Positions 1 to 9,585 of a stretch of 52,897 nucleotides of DNA are shown here, piece by piece. The notes below the pieces were generated by a model. It did no database searches and was not told the DNA's origin. It was given only the letters and a program-made list of their open reading frames with translations. Within the stretch, counting starts at the first letter, position 1; every line of letters starts with the position of its first letter. Both the position numbers and the translations under genes were made by a program. This DNA is from Acidimicrobiaceae bacterium (GTDB lineage Bacteria; Actinomycetota; Acidimicrobiia; Acidimicrobiales; Poriferisodalaceae): NCBI GenBank assembly GCA_002722565.1, contig PBMG01000002.1, positions 70,949-123,845 on the forward strand, given 5' to 3'.

Positions 1-389
1 ATGACGTTAGCTCCATCGACCATCACCACAACAGCATTGAAGTAAAGGCCAGGAGCATGACCATAAGCCGCAACGGAAGCTGGATCTGCAACTCCACTGG
101 CCTCAATGATGATCCGTTTGGGGGGTGGTTCTCTGAGTCTGAGTTCTTCCAACGCACTGACATATCCGTCGACCAGAGAGCAACAAATACAGCCATTAGT
201 CAACGCAATGCTGTTGCCGTCAACTGATTCGACCAGTTCGCTGTCGATATTTATGTCACCAAAGTCATTAATCAGCACCGCCACTGGCTCTTTAGACGCT
301 GTGAGTATGTGATTCATCAAGGTCGTCTTGCCGGCGCCTAGGTAGCCGCCAACTACGGTCACTTCGATTGCCGTCTGAGAAAGAGTCAT
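1..389 (-). CDS. CobW/P47K-family GTP-binding metallochaperone (COG0523), partial
   Basis: The reading frame starts with ATG at 389 and runs off the left edge, so only about 129 N-terminal residues are seen. A P-loop GGYLGAGKTT lies at residues 14-23. The family's CxCC metal-binding motif is present as GCICC (Cys67, 69, 70), and a SGVADP segment lies near residue 98. COG0523 proteins are GTPases that deliver or sequester metals such as zinc, cobalt or iron; which metal cannot be told here. The start lies 8 bases after the stop of the upstream amidohydrolase, a metal-dependent enzyme, so the two are probably co-transcribed. The C-terminal CobW domain would lie outside the window. Confidence 0.88.
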   Translation of the reverse strand, partial: MTLSQTAIEVTVVGGYLGAGKTTLMNHILTASKEPVAVLINDFGDINIDSELVESVDGNSIALTNGCICCSLVDGYVSALEELRLREPPPKRIIIEASGVADPASVAAYGHAPGLYFNAVVVMVDGANV

Positions 390-397
390 CGAGTTCT

Positions 398-2077
398 TCA
401 CTCTGATGCAGCTTCGTGAACAACTCCTCCGACGACGGTGCCCCAAACTGGAATATCTTTCAATTTGTCTGGTTCCACTTCGTAGGGGTCAGCCTCGAGG
501 ACAGTAAAGTCAGCGAATTTTCCGACTTGGAGAGAGCCAATTTCGTTATCAAGTCGAAGTTGGTGGGCAGCATCAATAGTGCACGCTTCTATGGCTTTAT
601 GTACACCGATCCGTTCATTGGGACCAAGGATCTTTCCAGAGGCAGTCTGGCGATTTACTGCACACCAGATGGTGTGTAGCTGACTCATTGGAGTAATTGG
701 TGCATCACTATGAATTGAGAATCTGACGTTTTCTCGTTCAGCAGTCGCACAGGCGTCCATAGCTGCGGCCCTCTCCGCTCCGAGTGTGATCTCAGCATGC
801 TGGTCGCCCCAGTAGAAAATGTGGTTACTGAAAATATTGGCATTCATTCCTAACGAAGCCATCTTTCTGTACTGCTTTACGGTCGTCAGTTGTGAGTGTT
901 GAACCGTATGACGATGATCATCCCTAGGGTGGAAGGTGAGGGCCTCTTCCACTGCGTCTATGAACACTTGTGAGGCCTCATCTCCGTTGCAATGACAATG
1001 CACCGTTAATCCAGCTTTATGGTACGAGGCTACGATTTTTGACATCTGCTCTGGTGGTATCAGCCAAAGCCCATTTCCTTGATGTCCTGGGGGCGGGTCA
1101 AAATAATGTGGTGGTGAGAGACGCGCAGTGAAGCCTTGGATTGAGCCATCGAGTATTAGCTTGACGATGCCGAAGCGCAGTTTTGTCGTCTCTTCTTCGT
1201 TGCTGAGTCGAGCGGCTATAGCTGCATGGTCATCGATGTCTGTCGGAGTTGCGCCCGAGTCATAATGACCGAATGCAACAACTACACGGGCTGGATAGTT
1301 TCTTGCATCCGTTGCTTCTCGCCATGCTTCCAGTTGCCCTTCTAGAGCCAAACGTGTTGTTCCTAGGTCGGCGACGGTTGTAACCCCGCAGTTGCGAGCC
1401 TCGAGGCCAAAGTTCCACTTAGCTTCTGATGACATCATGGCTTTCCCGATAGTAGAAAGTCCCTCTAAGGCCAACGACATCGCTGCTGGTTCTTGGAGTT
1501 CACCAGTTGGTTCACCGTCAACATCTCGAGCTACTCCTGGTGTGGGGCTATGTCTGTCAATGCTCGATTTACGCATCATTTCGGAGTTCACTGTGGCCAG
1601 GTGCCCACTGGCATGAAGTACAAATATTGGACGTGTCCGCGACACCCGATCGAGGTGTGTCGAGGAAAGTCGGTCTCCCTTTAGGAATATCGGATCTAAG
1701 CCCCAGGCAATTAGCGTTTGAGCGGGATCTTTCATTTGTTCGTCGAATTCGACGAGGCGCTCGACTACTGAGTCAATATCGCCACATCCTTTCCAGGAAC
1801 GTCCTGTTGGGTCTGCCCGTTCATAAAATCCGACATAAGGGAATTCCCACAAACCGCCCGACATGACATGGGCATGAGCTTCGACAAATCCCGGTAGCAA
1901 GACATGCTGACTAAAGCGGTTATCGATCTGTGTCGCCTTCCTTAGGTCAGGATCTTCGCTGTCTCCAATTCCCACGATGCGGTCACCTTGAACCGCTATC
2001 GCAGTTGCAGCCGGCGTGGCCGGATCCATCGTCACAATTTTCTTAGCCGTGAATAGCGTTATCGGCTCCTCACTCAT
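398..2077 (-). CDS. Amidohydrolase family 3 (YtcJ-like metal-dependent hydrolase)
   Basis: This protein of about 559 residues has the composite amidohydrolase fold of the YtcJ/COG1574 group. It shows an N-terminal beta-sandwich strand, the metal-binding HAH motif (His68, His70) in GFVEAHAHV, later CHCNGD and HTVQHSQL histidine motifs, and a SIHSDAP segment with the last metal-binding Asp. These enzymes hydrolyse amide or related C-N bonds; the substrate is not known. The frame is open back to 2143, but the ATG at 2077 has a GAGG ribosome site about six bases upstream and begins the conserved part. A CobW-type metallochaperone follows after 8 bases, which fits a metal-requiring product. Confidence 0.85.
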   Translation of the reverse strand: MSEEPITLFTAKKIVTMDPATPAATAIAVQGDRIVGIGDSEDPDLRKATQIDNRFSQHVLLPGFVEAHAHVMSGGLWEFPYVGFYERADPTGRSWKGCGDIDSVVERLVEFDEQMKDPAQTLIAWGLDPIFLKGDRLSSTHLDRVSRTRPIFVLHASGHLATVNSEMMRKSSIDRHSPTPGVARDVDGEPTGELQEPAAMSLALEGLSTIGKAMMSSEAKWNFGLEARNCGVTTVADLGTTRLALEGQLEAWREATDARNYPARVVVAFGHYDSGATPTDIDDHAAIAARLSNEEETTKLRFGIVKLILDGSIQGFTARLSPPHYFDPPPGHQGNGLWLIPPEQMSKIVASYHKAGLTVHCHCNGDEASQVFIDAVEEALTFHPRDDHRHTVQHSQLTTVKQYRKMASLGMNANIFSNHIFYWGDQHAEITLGAERAAAMDACATAERENVRFSIHSDAPITPMSQLHTIWCAVNRQTASGKILGPNERIGVHKAIEACTIDAAHQLRLDNEIGSLQVGKFADFTVLEADPYEVEPDKLKDIPVWGTVVGGVVHEAASE

Positions 2078-2269
2078 CGATGACCTCACTCCGTGACCGT
2101 TCCTGACCGCTTTGTCTGCTTCGCTGGGCGGTTGAGCTCTCAAAGACTAAGCGCAGCTATGACCCTTTGTGGGCCGACCATCATCGTGAACGGAAATTTT
2201 CAGGCCTTTTTCAAGTGGTTTCGTCCTGGGCTGCTAGAACCGAGGCGAGGCTGCACACTGGAGGGCGTG

Positions 2270-4069
2270 GTGCAAAGTAACGAAGAAATGAAACTTAGGT
2301 CCGCGGCGTGGTTCGACATTCCCGGTGACCCATTGATGACAGCGCTCTACCTTGAGCGCTACGTGAACTTCGGCCTGACAAGAGAGGAACTTCAGTCTGG
2401 TAAACCCATAATCGGTATCGCTCAGACAGGTTCAGACCTCTCCCCTTGCAATAGACATCATCTGGAACTTGCAAAACGAATCAGAGAAGGGATCCGAGAA
2501 GCAGGTGGAATCTGTTTTGAGTTTCCAGTGCACCCAATTCAAGAAACAGGCAAAAGGCCCACAGCTGCTTTAGATAGAAACTTGGCCTATCTGGGATTGG
2601 TCGAGATCCTGCACGGCTACCCATTAGACGGTGTCGTTCTAACGATCGGCTGTGACAAAACTACTCCCGCGTGTCTTATGGCTGCCGCAACGGTGAATAT
2701 TCCTTCAATCGCTTTGTCAGTTGGGCCAATGCTGAATGGTTGGCACCAGGGGCAGCGAACGGGTTCTGGGACCATTGTGTGGAAGGCCCGCGAAATGCAT
2801 GCGGCAGGCGAGATCGATGACGGTGAGTTCGCGGATCTAGTTGCTTCGTCTGCTACATCGACTGGGTACTGCTCAACGATGGGCACTGCTACAACTATGA
2901 ATTCGTTGGCTGAAGCGCTTGGGATGCAACTACCCGGGGCCGCGGCTATCCCAGCTCCTTATCGGGAAAGAGCGCAGATCGCCTACCAAACAGGTTTACG
3001 CATCGTTGACCTGGTGAAAGAAGACGTTCGACCATCAGACATAATGACCCGAGAGGCATTCGAGAACGCCATCGTCGTGAACTCTGCAATCGGCGGCTCG
3101 ACCAACGCCCCCATTCACCTCAATGCGATCGCGAAGCACCTTTCGGTTCCGCTTGATAATAACGACTGGCAAAACCTGGGATTAGAAGTCCCTTTGATAG
3201 TGAACATGCAACCCGCCGGAGAATACCTAGGTGAAGATTATTTCCACGCGGGCGGAGTTCCCGCTGTCATCAAACAGCTGATGGATGCGAGTCTGTTACC
3301 ACACACAGATGCAATGACTGTCAACGGGTCAACAATCGGCAACAACTGTGACGACGCCAAGGTTCTTGATACAAATGTCATTTGGCCTATTGATGAGCCG
3401 TTGCTTCCCAATGCTGGTTTCGTTCACCTTTCAGGAAATCTTTTTGAGAGCGCGATAATGAAAATCAGCGTGATTAGCGAAGAGTTCCGAAGCCGCTATC
3501 TCTCCAATCCCGCTGACCCCGATGCTTTCGAAGGTAAGGCTGTGGTATTCGAAGGACCGGAGGACTATCACGACAGGATCGATGACCCCTCACTGGAAAT
3601 CGACGAGAAATCGATGTTGATTATTCGAGGAGCTGGGCCGATCGGCTACCCCGGTGGCGCCGAGGTAGTCAACATGCAGCCACCGGCCGCCTTACTGGTA
3701 CGCGGGATCCATGCCTTGCCTTGCATTGGCGATGGCCGACAGTCGGGTACCTCAGGTTCGCCTTCTATTTTGAATGCTTCTCCGGAAGCGGCGGCGGGCG
3801 GTGGTTTAGCTATTTTGAAAACCGGTGACCATATACGGATTGATCTGAAGCTTGGTACTGCCAACATGTTGGTCTCCGATGAGGAGATCGAGGTACGTCG
3901 TCGCGAGCTCGAGCAGGCTGGGGGTTTTCGTTTTCCTGAAAGCCATACCCCTTGGCAGGAGATCCAACGAGGTATGGTCGGACAGTTTGATGAAGGAATG
4001 GTGTTAAAACCTGCAGTGAAATACCAGGACACTGCTCGCAAATTCGGACCCCCAAGAAATAACCATTAG
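2270..4069 (+). CDS. IlvD/Edd-family dehydratase, pentonate (xylonate/arabinonate) type
   Basis: This 599-residue iron-sulfur dehydratase removes water from a dihydroxy or sugar acid to give a 2-keto acid. Three candidate cluster cysteines are visible: SPCNRH (Cys60), GCDKT (Cys128) and [12 protein letters not shown] (Cys201). From memory these match the spacing known in pentonate dehydratases, and the KLRSAAWFD-like start is typical of that branch rather than of branched-chain IlvD. The frame is open from 2093, but GTG 2270 has GGAGGG just upstream. ATG 2288 is an alternative without a clear site. The gene is followed after 7 bases by an exchanger gene. Sugar-acid use is inferred; a role in valine synthesis is less likely. 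Confidence 0.87.
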   Translation: MQSNEEMKLRSAAWFDIPGDPLMTALYLERYVNFGLTREELQSGKPIIGIAQTGSDLSPCNRHHLELAKRIREGIREAGGICFEFPVHPIQETGKRPTAALDRNLAYLGLVEILHGYPLDGVVLTIGCDKTTPACLMAAATVNIPSIALSVGPMLNGWHQGQRTGSGTIVWKAREMHAAGEIDDGEFADLVASSATSTGYCSTMGTATTMNSLAEALGMQLPGAAAIPAPYRERAQIAYQTGLRIVDLVKEDVRPSDIMTREAFENAIVVNSAIGGSTNAPIHLNAIAKHLSVPLDNNDWQNLGLEVPLIVNMQPAGEYLGEDYFHAGGVPAVIKQLMDASLLPHTDAMTVNGSTIGNNCDDAKVLDTNVIWPIDEPLLPNAGFVHLSGNLFESAIMKISVISEEFRSRYLSNPADPDAFEGKAVVFEGPEDYHDRIDDPSLEIDEKSMLIIRGAGPIGYPGGAEVVNMQPPAALLVRGIHALPCIGDGRQSGTSGSPSILNASPEAAAGGGLAILKTGDHIRIDLKLGTANMLVSDEEIEVRRRELEQAGGFRFPESHTPWQEIQRGMVGQFDEGMVLKPAVKYQDTARKFGPPRNNH

Positions 4070-4076
4070 AGGTCAC

Positions 4077-5003
4077 GTGCTCTTAGCTGCAATTTCACTT
4101 TTAGTTGGCTTATGCATTCTTGTTAAAGCTGGCGACGTCTTTGTTGAAGCCGCCGCTCAACTCGCGCGCTCTCTAAAGGTGAGCTCTGTAGTCATTGGCG
4201 CAATCGTGTTGGGGTTTGGCACATCGGCACCTGAGCTTGTTGTATCTACAATCGCGGCGGCGCGAGGCAATGCGGCCTTGGGTGTTGGCAACATTGTTGG
4301 TTCTAACGTCGCCAATCTTTCTCTTGTTCTGGGAGTCGCTGCTCTGATTACTCCCATCGCGCTGAGTAGATCGGTTATTAGACGTCAGGCGCCACTTTCG
4401 ATAGCCGCTGTAGCCGCTTTTGCTCTGGCAGTATGGGATGGAGAACTTAACCGATCCGATGGAACAATCCTTTTGGTTCTTTTGGCTGGGGCGATGGTCA
4501 TCCTGATAAGAACTCCAGACGAGGCTGCTTTAACCGAAACAAAGTCCGACAAAAGCATCACTCGTAGCCTCCTGATGTCTCTTTTAGGGTTGGGTGGGGT
4601 CCTGGTCGGCGCCCAACTTGCCGTTTCGGGAGCGACGACACTCGCCGAGAGCTGGGGTTTGAGCGGCGGGTTTATTGGCTTCTCTCTTGTTGCTTTAGGC
4701 ACGTCGCTACCAGAACTAGTCACCGCAGTTGCAGCTGCTCGAAAGAACGAAGCTGGGCTTATAGTCGGCAATCTGTTCGGTTCAAATCTATTCAATGGTC
4801 TGGCAGGAGGAGCCGCGATGGGGCTCGCTAACGCAGGCAGAATTGGTGACACAAAACTAACTACTGGCGCGTTATTGGCGATGCTCGGTGCTGTTATCTG
4901 GGCCTATGCTCGGGGAGCATTAAAGCGGCGGATCGGCAAAGCCGATGCCTTTATGCTTCTCGGAATCTACGTCGCAGCAATGGTCTACCTCGCTGCTGGG
5001 TAA
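4077..5003 (+). CDS. Calcium/sodium antiporter, CaCA family (YrbG-like)
   Basis: This 308-residue integral membrane protein has about ten hydrophobic helices. Both diagnostic alpha-repeats are visible. The first has GFGTSAPELVVS followed by GNIVGSNVANL. The second has ALGTSLPELVTA followed by GNLFGSNLFNGL. These acidic GTS(A/L)PE and GN.(V/F)GSN motifs bind Ca2+ and Na+ in the exchanger family. The likely role is Ca2+ export driven by the sodium gradient across the cell membrane. The start is GTG with an AGAGG site upstream, 7 bases after the dehydratase stop, so it is probably translated from the same message, although no functional link to sugar acids is obvious. Confidence 0.92.
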   Translation: MLLAAISLLVGLCILVKAGDVFVEAAAQLARSLKVSSVVIGAIVLGFGTSAPELVVSTIAAARGNAALGVGNIVGSNVANLSLVLGVAALITPIALSRSVIRRQAPLSIAAVAAFALAVWDGELNRSDGTILLVLLAGAMVILIRTPDEAALTETKSDKSITRSLLMSLLGLGGVLVGAQLAVSGATTLAESWGLSGGFIGFSLVALGTSLPELVTAVAAARKNEAGLIVGNLFGSNLFNGLAGGAAMGLANAGRIGDTKLTTGALLAMLGAVIWAYARGALKRRIGKADAFMLLGIYVAAMVYLAAG

Positions 5004-5069
5004 TCCCTTGGCGGTGTCGTCACCCATTAGAGTGCCTACAAACTCGGGCGAATAAAGGCGGGCTCACAG

Positions 5070-5759
5070 ATGCCAACCACAGTTATCACAGGTGCGAACA
5101 GAGGAATTGGACTCGAGCTAGCGGCCCAGTGCCTAAAACGAGGCGACACGGTCATAGCCGGGTGTCGATCACCTGGTGATGCCCACGAGCTCATGGGGTT
5201 GGCCCCTGAAAGAATTCTTGAACTTGACGTCGGAGATGAGGCGTCTATCGCTTCTTTCGCTCGATCCATAGAAGGGCCTATAGATCTTTTGATCAACAAT
5301 GCGGGCACTAGCGCTTCTAATTTGGGTTTGAGCCGTGATCGGGCTGGGGTAATGGATGCTCCGATTGACGTGACGCTTGATTTGATACGGATCAACGGTC
5401 TTAGCGCCGCATCTGTAACGAGAAACCTTGTGGATTGTTTGGAAGCTGGTAGCCAAGTCGCAAATATCACTAGCCAAATAGGTTCAATGGTCGTTGGAGC
5501 GAACTTCAACGATTTGCCGTATGCGACTTCGAAAGCGGTGATGAACATGGTCACCGTGCAACTAGCAAGTCAACTTAAAGATGCCGGTATTTCGGTAGTC
5601 GCTTTTCACCCTGGCTGGGTAAGAACGGACATGGGTGGCTCGGGCGCCGATCTCAGCGTGGAAGAGTCAGCTCAAGGAATACTTGCGACAATGCAAACTT
5701 TTGAACATGCTGACTCGGGATCGTTCTTGAGATGGGATGGTTCGGTTCATCCCTGGTAG
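5070..5759 (+). CDS. Short-chain dehydrogenase/reductase (SDR), CsgA-like
   Basis: This 229-residue NAD(P)-binding Rossmann protein is a typical short classical SDR. It has the cofactor loop TGANRGIG at residues 7-14, NNAG at 76-79, a serine before the active site (Ser135 or Ser139) and the catalytic pair Tyr151/Lys155 in YATSK. The PGWVRTDMGG segment after the active site is usual for the C-factor (CsgA) branch. It would oxidise or reduce an alcohol/carbonyl substrate that cannot be named. It lies 66 bases after the exchanger and 39 bases before an alpha/beta hydrolase, all on one strand. Confidence 0.9.
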   Translation: MPTTVITGANRGIGLELAAQCLKRGDTVIAGCRSPGDAHELMGLAPERILELDVGDEASIASFARSIEGPIDLLINNAGTSASNLGLSRDRAGVMDAPIDVTLDLIRINGLSAASVTRNLVDCLEAGSQVANITSQIGSMVVGANFNDLPYATSKAVMNMVTVQLASQLKDAGISVVAFHPGWVRTDMGGSGADLSVEESAQGILATMQTFEHADSGSFLRWDGSVHPW

Positions 5760-5798
5760 CTGCGCGAAAAACGCTAGAACGCCCTAATATCGCCGGTT

Positions 5799-6677
5799 GT
5801 GCGTACCGTGAAAATAGAAGGAGCAGATGGTCTTCTGCTCACAGCAGACGAATGGGGAGACCCATCGCAACCAGCAGTTTTGATGTGTCATGGCGCAGGA
5901 CAGAATCGTTATGCCTGGAAAACTTCGGCGGAGATTCTATCCAAACGTGGATGGTTCGTCGTAACCCTAGATGCCCGTGGCCACGGCGATAGCGACTGGT
6001 CTTCTGATCACAAATACGATGCAGAAGACATAGGACAAGACTTAGAGGCCGTTCTTCAAAGGTTTACCTCCCCTCCCGCCGTGGTCGGGGCCTCAATGGG
6101 AGGAATGGCAAGCCTCGCTGCTCAGCGTGTTTGTAAACACCAACTTTTTTCGGCCTTGATACTTGTTGACATCACTCCCCACTTCGACGCGAAAGGCGCC
6201 CGTAAAGTAATTGGCTTCATGTCTGGCAACCCAGATGGCTTCTCAAGTCTCGACGAAGCTGCCGATGTGATCTCGGCTTATAACCCGCACCGCGAACGAC
6301 CAGCTGATCCATCTGGCTTGACTCGAGTCTTGCAGCAACGACCTGATGGACGATGGACTTGGAAATGGGACCCCGCATACGTGACCTCCAAGCCAGGTTT
6401 CAAAGCCGGCGACGAGGCAGCTTTAGCTAGCCATATGGAACGGGTCAGTCGCACCATGACCGAGGGCATGCTGGCCACTACCGTTCCGATACTCCTTGTT
6501 CGAGGCGGACAGTCAGATCTTGTCACTCCAGAATCGGTTAGAGAGTTCCAGCGGTTGGTACCCGAAGCCGAGTTCGTTGATGTCGCGGGCACTGGACATA
6601 TGGTCGCAGGTGACGACAACGACGCCTTCACAGAAGCTGTAGCTGAATTTCTGGCTAGGCATCACCCCAGTTCTTAA
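5799..6677 (+). CDS. Alpha/beta-fold hydrolase
   Basis: This 292-residue protein carries a full alpha/beta-hydrolase catalytic triad: nucleophile Ser99 in GASMGG, Asp240 in GGQSDLVTPE and His267 in GTGHMVAG. An oxyanion-hole HGAG motif lies near residue 31. It likely hydrolyses an ester, lactone or similar bond in the cytoplasm, as no signal peptide is visible. The start is GTG at 5799; no strong ribosome site is seen. The neighbouring SDR upstream suggests a joint role on an oxygenated substrate, which is inference. It ends shortly before a converging MFS gene. Confidence 0.88.
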   Translation: MRTVKIEGADGLLLTADEWGDPSQPAVLMCHGAGQNRYAWKTSAEILSKRGWFVVTLDARGHGDSDWSSDHKYDAEDIGQDLEAVLQRFTSPPAVVGASMGGMASLAAQRVCKHQLFSALILVDITPHFDAKGARKVIGFMSGNPDGFSSLDEAADVISAYNPHRERPADPSGLTRVLQQRPDGRWTWKWDPAYVTSKPGFKAGDEAALASHMERVSRTMTEGMLATTVPILLVRGGQSDLVTPESVREFQRLVPEAEFVDVAGTGHMVAGDDNDAFTEAVAEFLARHHPSS

Positions 6678-6714
6678 CCGAAACTTGGAACAAGTGATGA
6701 ACCTGCTGCCACTG

Positions 6715-7953
6715 TCATGTAATTGATGGGTTCCTGCGCCTCCAGGTAAATAGCACTGGCAGACCGATAGCAGCCAGGACCGAAGCTCCATAAAACGCTG
6801 CCACTGTGGTGCCGCTTAACCAGGCCACGACACCCAAAACTGGGGCCCCTATTCCGCCCGACAACTCAAAGAACATGGTGAAGGTGCTCATAGCTTGCGC
6901 CCGTTCATTTGCTGGCACGCCATCAACCGCCGCAATCATAAGCGCTGGGTACAGCAGCGATCCGCCTATAGCCAGCACCGCTGCTCCCACGAACATGCCC
7001 GGTCTTGAGACAAAGCTGCCCATTATCAACATCCCAACCGATGAACCCATAAGAGCAACGGCGGCCGTTTTGCCGGTCCCGAGAGCGTCTGGCAGACGGC
7101 TACAGACAAGTCGCAAAACTAAAACCAGTAAACCGTATAGGGCATATATAGGCCCAGCGTCGCCGAGAGATCGCTCGTCCATCAACTTCGGCATGAAACC
7201 ATGCAAAGCTGGGAAGATCATTATTCCCAACGCCATAACAACACCCGGCCAGATCGCTGTCCGGTACAAGAGAGACCTACGGCGTGTGTTTTCTTCGCTT
7301 GCTACGTTCGGTTCTTGATCGTCTACAAAGTCCGGTAGCCAGAATGCAATAACCGCCGCTATCCCCATACACAGGCCACCCAACAAGAAGCCTCCGTCAA
7401 AGCCCCAACGACCGGCAGCCCACTCACCTAGCCACGGACCAAATGCCATTCCCCCATATATCGCCACCGAGAAATAGCTTGCTGCCTCTCCTCTACGGTG
7501 TTCGGGTGCGAGGTCTGTGGTCAGAGTGACTGTTCCGACAAAGAAAGCTCCTTGGACCGCCCCCATCACCAAACGAGCAACCAAAAGAGCCAGGTAGCTA
7601 TCGGCAAGTGCATGTGCCGCAAGCACTATCGAAGTTATGAGTGACCCACCCGCAATCAGGACACGTCGACCCCTTCTATCTCCAAGTCGGCCGATCCAAG
7701 GTCGGGCAAGCACTGCCGAAAAAGAGAACACGCCCAGAGCTATCCCTACCTCCAGATCTCCACCGTTAAGGTCCGTCGAGACGAAACGGGCAACTGTTGG
7801 AATAACCGAAGAAAAACCTAGAGCTGAGAAGAGCGCCGATAGACATAGGACACCGAACTGGGCCGTCAATAGGCGCTCTTGTGTGTGCTGCGGACGAGCA
7901 GCCGCCACGTTTTGGTTAACAGCAAAAACCAAAGGACGACGTTCTTCGTGCAT
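6715..7953 (-). CDS. Major facilitator superfamily transporter
   Basis: This 412-residue protein has about twelve hydrophobic segments and the MFS motif A loop GRLGDRRGRR between the second and third helices. A short hydrophilic N-terminus of about 28 residues precedes the first helix. The overall pattern resembles drug/metabolite proton antiporters, but the substrate is unknown. It lies downstream of a VOC-family gene on the same strand (24-base gap), so it may export or import a compound linked to that enzyme or give resistance to it. It converges with the alpha/beta hydrolase gene. Confidence 0.88.
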   Translation of the reverse strand: MHEERRPLVFAVNQNVAAARPQHTQERLLTAQFGVLCLSALFSALGFSSVIPTVARFVSTDLNGGDLEVGIALGVFSFSAVLARPWIGRLGDRRGRRVLIAGGSLITSIVLAAHALADSYLALLVARLVMGAVQGAFFVGTVTLTTDLAPEHRRGEAASYFSVAIYGGMAFGPWLGEWAAGRWGFDGGFLLGGLCMGIAAVIAFWLPDFVDDQEPNVASEENTRRRSLLYRTAIWPGVVMALGIMIFPALHGFMPKLMDERSLGDAGPIYALYGLLVLVLRLVCSRLPDALGTGKTAAVALMGSSVGMLIMGSFVSRPGMFVGAAVLAIGGSLLYPALMIAAVDGVPANERAQAMSTFTMFFELSGGIGAPVLGVVAWLSGTTVAAFYGASVLAAIGLPVLFTWRRRNPSIT

Positions 7954-7977
7954 TACTTGTTCGTCTTCGTTTTCTGA

Positions 7978-8661
7978 TCAGTCGATGTCAACTGGTGGGG
8001 TGGTTTCGCTGAACTTTTCCCATACGACTTCGTCCGGCACAGCCATCATTTTCTCCAGCACTCCTGGTGGATATTTCATGTGGGGTTTAGCTGGGTCATA
8101 TGGTGGGTTCGGTAGCGGGGTACCGTCAGAGTGGAATTCGGCTGGCTCTTTGAGTGCATCCATCTCTGCTTCATCAATGCCACAAAGCTCTCTGACCTCA
8201 GGGTCCACCCACGCTGAAGCGTTAATATCGCTACCGACACAAATCTCCAAGCTGAGGCCTTCGGGCCCAGCGAAGTACATGGACTGAATGAATCCATGGT
8301 CTAACGGGCCCAGCACTTGAATATCGTGAGCTCGAATCCGGTCCCTGAGTTGCAAGAGTTCTTCGAGGTCGTCGACGTTAAACGCGACGTGTTGCATAGC
8401 TCCCCTAGTAACTGGTTCTGCTCCGTTACCTGCGTGGGTAACTCCCCATTCTATTTCTTCAGCGTTTTCGGGGTGTTGAACGAAAGCGATGTAGGAGCTT
8501 TCAGACAACTCGGCGAAACCGTGATAGCAGCCTTCGACGCCATGCATCCAATAGAGAGCTTTTGTTGGGCACCCAAGGACCTCAGCGAAGAACGTCAGTT
8601 GGGCCTTCATATCGCGGGTCGCTATTGCCAGGTGGTTAACGCCATTTGGGTGGAGGGCCAT
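7978..8661 (-). CDS. VOC-family (glyoxalase/extradiol dioxygenase fold) protein
   Basis: This 227-residue protein shows two vicinal-oxygen-chelate repeats. The first begins GVNHLAIATRDM. The second begins with MQHVAFNVDDLEE and ends in GPEGLSLEICVG, so the metal-site pattern His...His...Glu is plausible. A proline-rich C-terminal tail of about 70 residues follows. Members are lyases, isomerases, dioxygenases or binding proteins, and the reaction cannot be fixed. The frame is open to a TTG at 8712, but ATG 8661 starts directly before the conserved fold. It is followed by an MFS gene on the same strand. Confidence 0.82.
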   Translation of the reverse strand: MALHPNGVNHLAIATRDMKAQLTFFAEVLGCPTKALYWMHGVEGCYHGFAELSESSYIAFVQHPENAEEIEWGVTHAGNGAEPVTRGAMQHVAFNVDDLEELLQLRDRIRAHDIQVLGPLDHGFIQSMYFAGPEGLSLEICVGSDINASAWVDPEVRELCGIDEAEMDALKEPAEFHSDGTPLPNPPYDPAKPHMKYPPGVLEKMMAVPDEVVWEKFSETTPPVDID

Positions 8662-8762
8662 AGCTAAATGGTAGACCGGCAGCCAGTTACTGGCTATCCA
8701 GACTCCAAACAACTAACGATAAGCCTCGGCATCCCTTCCCGCGAACGTCGTAGGCTCACCCC

Positions 8763-9542
8763 ATGTGGATTCGTTTAAGACAAATCGCCGTTGTTACTTC
8801 CGACCTATTAAAGACGTCGCTCGACGTTCAAACGGTTCTTGGGGTAGAGGCCTGCCATACTGATCCCGGTGTCGGCGTATTCGGGTTGAAAAATACGCTC
8901 TGGCCGATAGGGAACCAATTTCTTGAATGTGTGACACCAGTAAAGGAAGACACTGCCGGTGGTCGCTACATCCAACGACGCGGCGGCGATACCGGCTACA
9001 TGGTCATCAACCAAGTCGATGATGTAGCTGCCCGTTTGGCCCACGTCAATAGCCTCGGGGTACGAGTTGCCAACCACATGGAGTACGACAAAGCTAATTT
9101 CGAAGGACTCCAACTTCATCCTGCCGACACCGGCGGAAGTTTCTTCGAAATGGACCAAATGAAAGCCACTGACGCTGAAGAGTTGAGCGGCTCGTGGTGG
9201 CCAGCAGGGTCTGGATGGTCAGCTTTCTCTCGGACCGAACGAGTTTCTGGTATTTCCGCTGCGGAGCTTCAAGCCGCAGAACCCGAAAAGCTCGCTGCTC
9301 GATGGGCACAAATCGCCCAGCTCGATGTAGTCGCCGATGAATCTGGGCACGCATCAATTGACTTTGACAACGCAACGATTCGATTCGTCGAAGCTACCGA
9401 CGGCAGAGGTGACGGCCTCGGTGGCATTGACTTAATTTGCAATGATCGAGATGCCGTTCTCGAAGGCGCCGCGCAACGTGATTGCATCGTAAACGACCAT
9501 CAAGTGTCCTTAGGGGGACTACGGGTATACCTCCGAGATTAA
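8763..9542 (+). CDS. Glyoxalase-like (VOC) domain protein
   Basis: This 259-residue protein begins with a VOC-like beta-alpha-beta-beta unit (LRQIAVVTSDL, then GVFGLKNTLWPIGNQFLE, a typical metal-binding Glu position). The second half is more diverged (SHASIDFDNATIRFVE-like strand pattern). It resembles the glyoxalase-like proteins often found among actinobacterial catabolic genes. The reaction and substrate are unknown. It is divergent from the VOC/MFS pair, with about 100 bases between starts that may hold both promoters. A DinB-like gene and a PhyH dioxygenase follow on the same strand. Confidence 0.75.
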   Translation: MWIRLRQIAVVTSDLLKTSLDVQTVLGVEACHTDPGVGVFGLKNTLWPIGNQFLECVTPVKEDTAGGRYIQRRGGDTGYMVINQVDDVAARLAHVNSLGVRVANHMEYDKANFEGLQLHPADTGGSFFEMDQMKATDAEELSGSWWPAGSGWSAFSRTERVSGISAAELQAAEPEKLAARWAQIAQLDVVADESGHASIDFDNATIRFVEATDGRGDGLGGIDLICNDRDAVLEGAAQRDCIVNDHQVSLGGLRVYLRD

Positions 9543-9585
9543 TTTCGACCTAACTTATTGAAAGCACCCAAATGATCGAGAGCCG

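Noticed and set aside
4385-4852. Minus-strand frame of 155 residues across the exchanger gene
   Set aside because: It is rich in Arg, Ser, Pro and Thr, as expected of a shadow frame of a membrane protein; the plus-strand gene is clear.
7637-8287. Plus-strand frame of 216 residues opposite the MFS gene
   Set aside because: It spans two well-supported minus-strand genes and has no recognisable domain or ribosome site.
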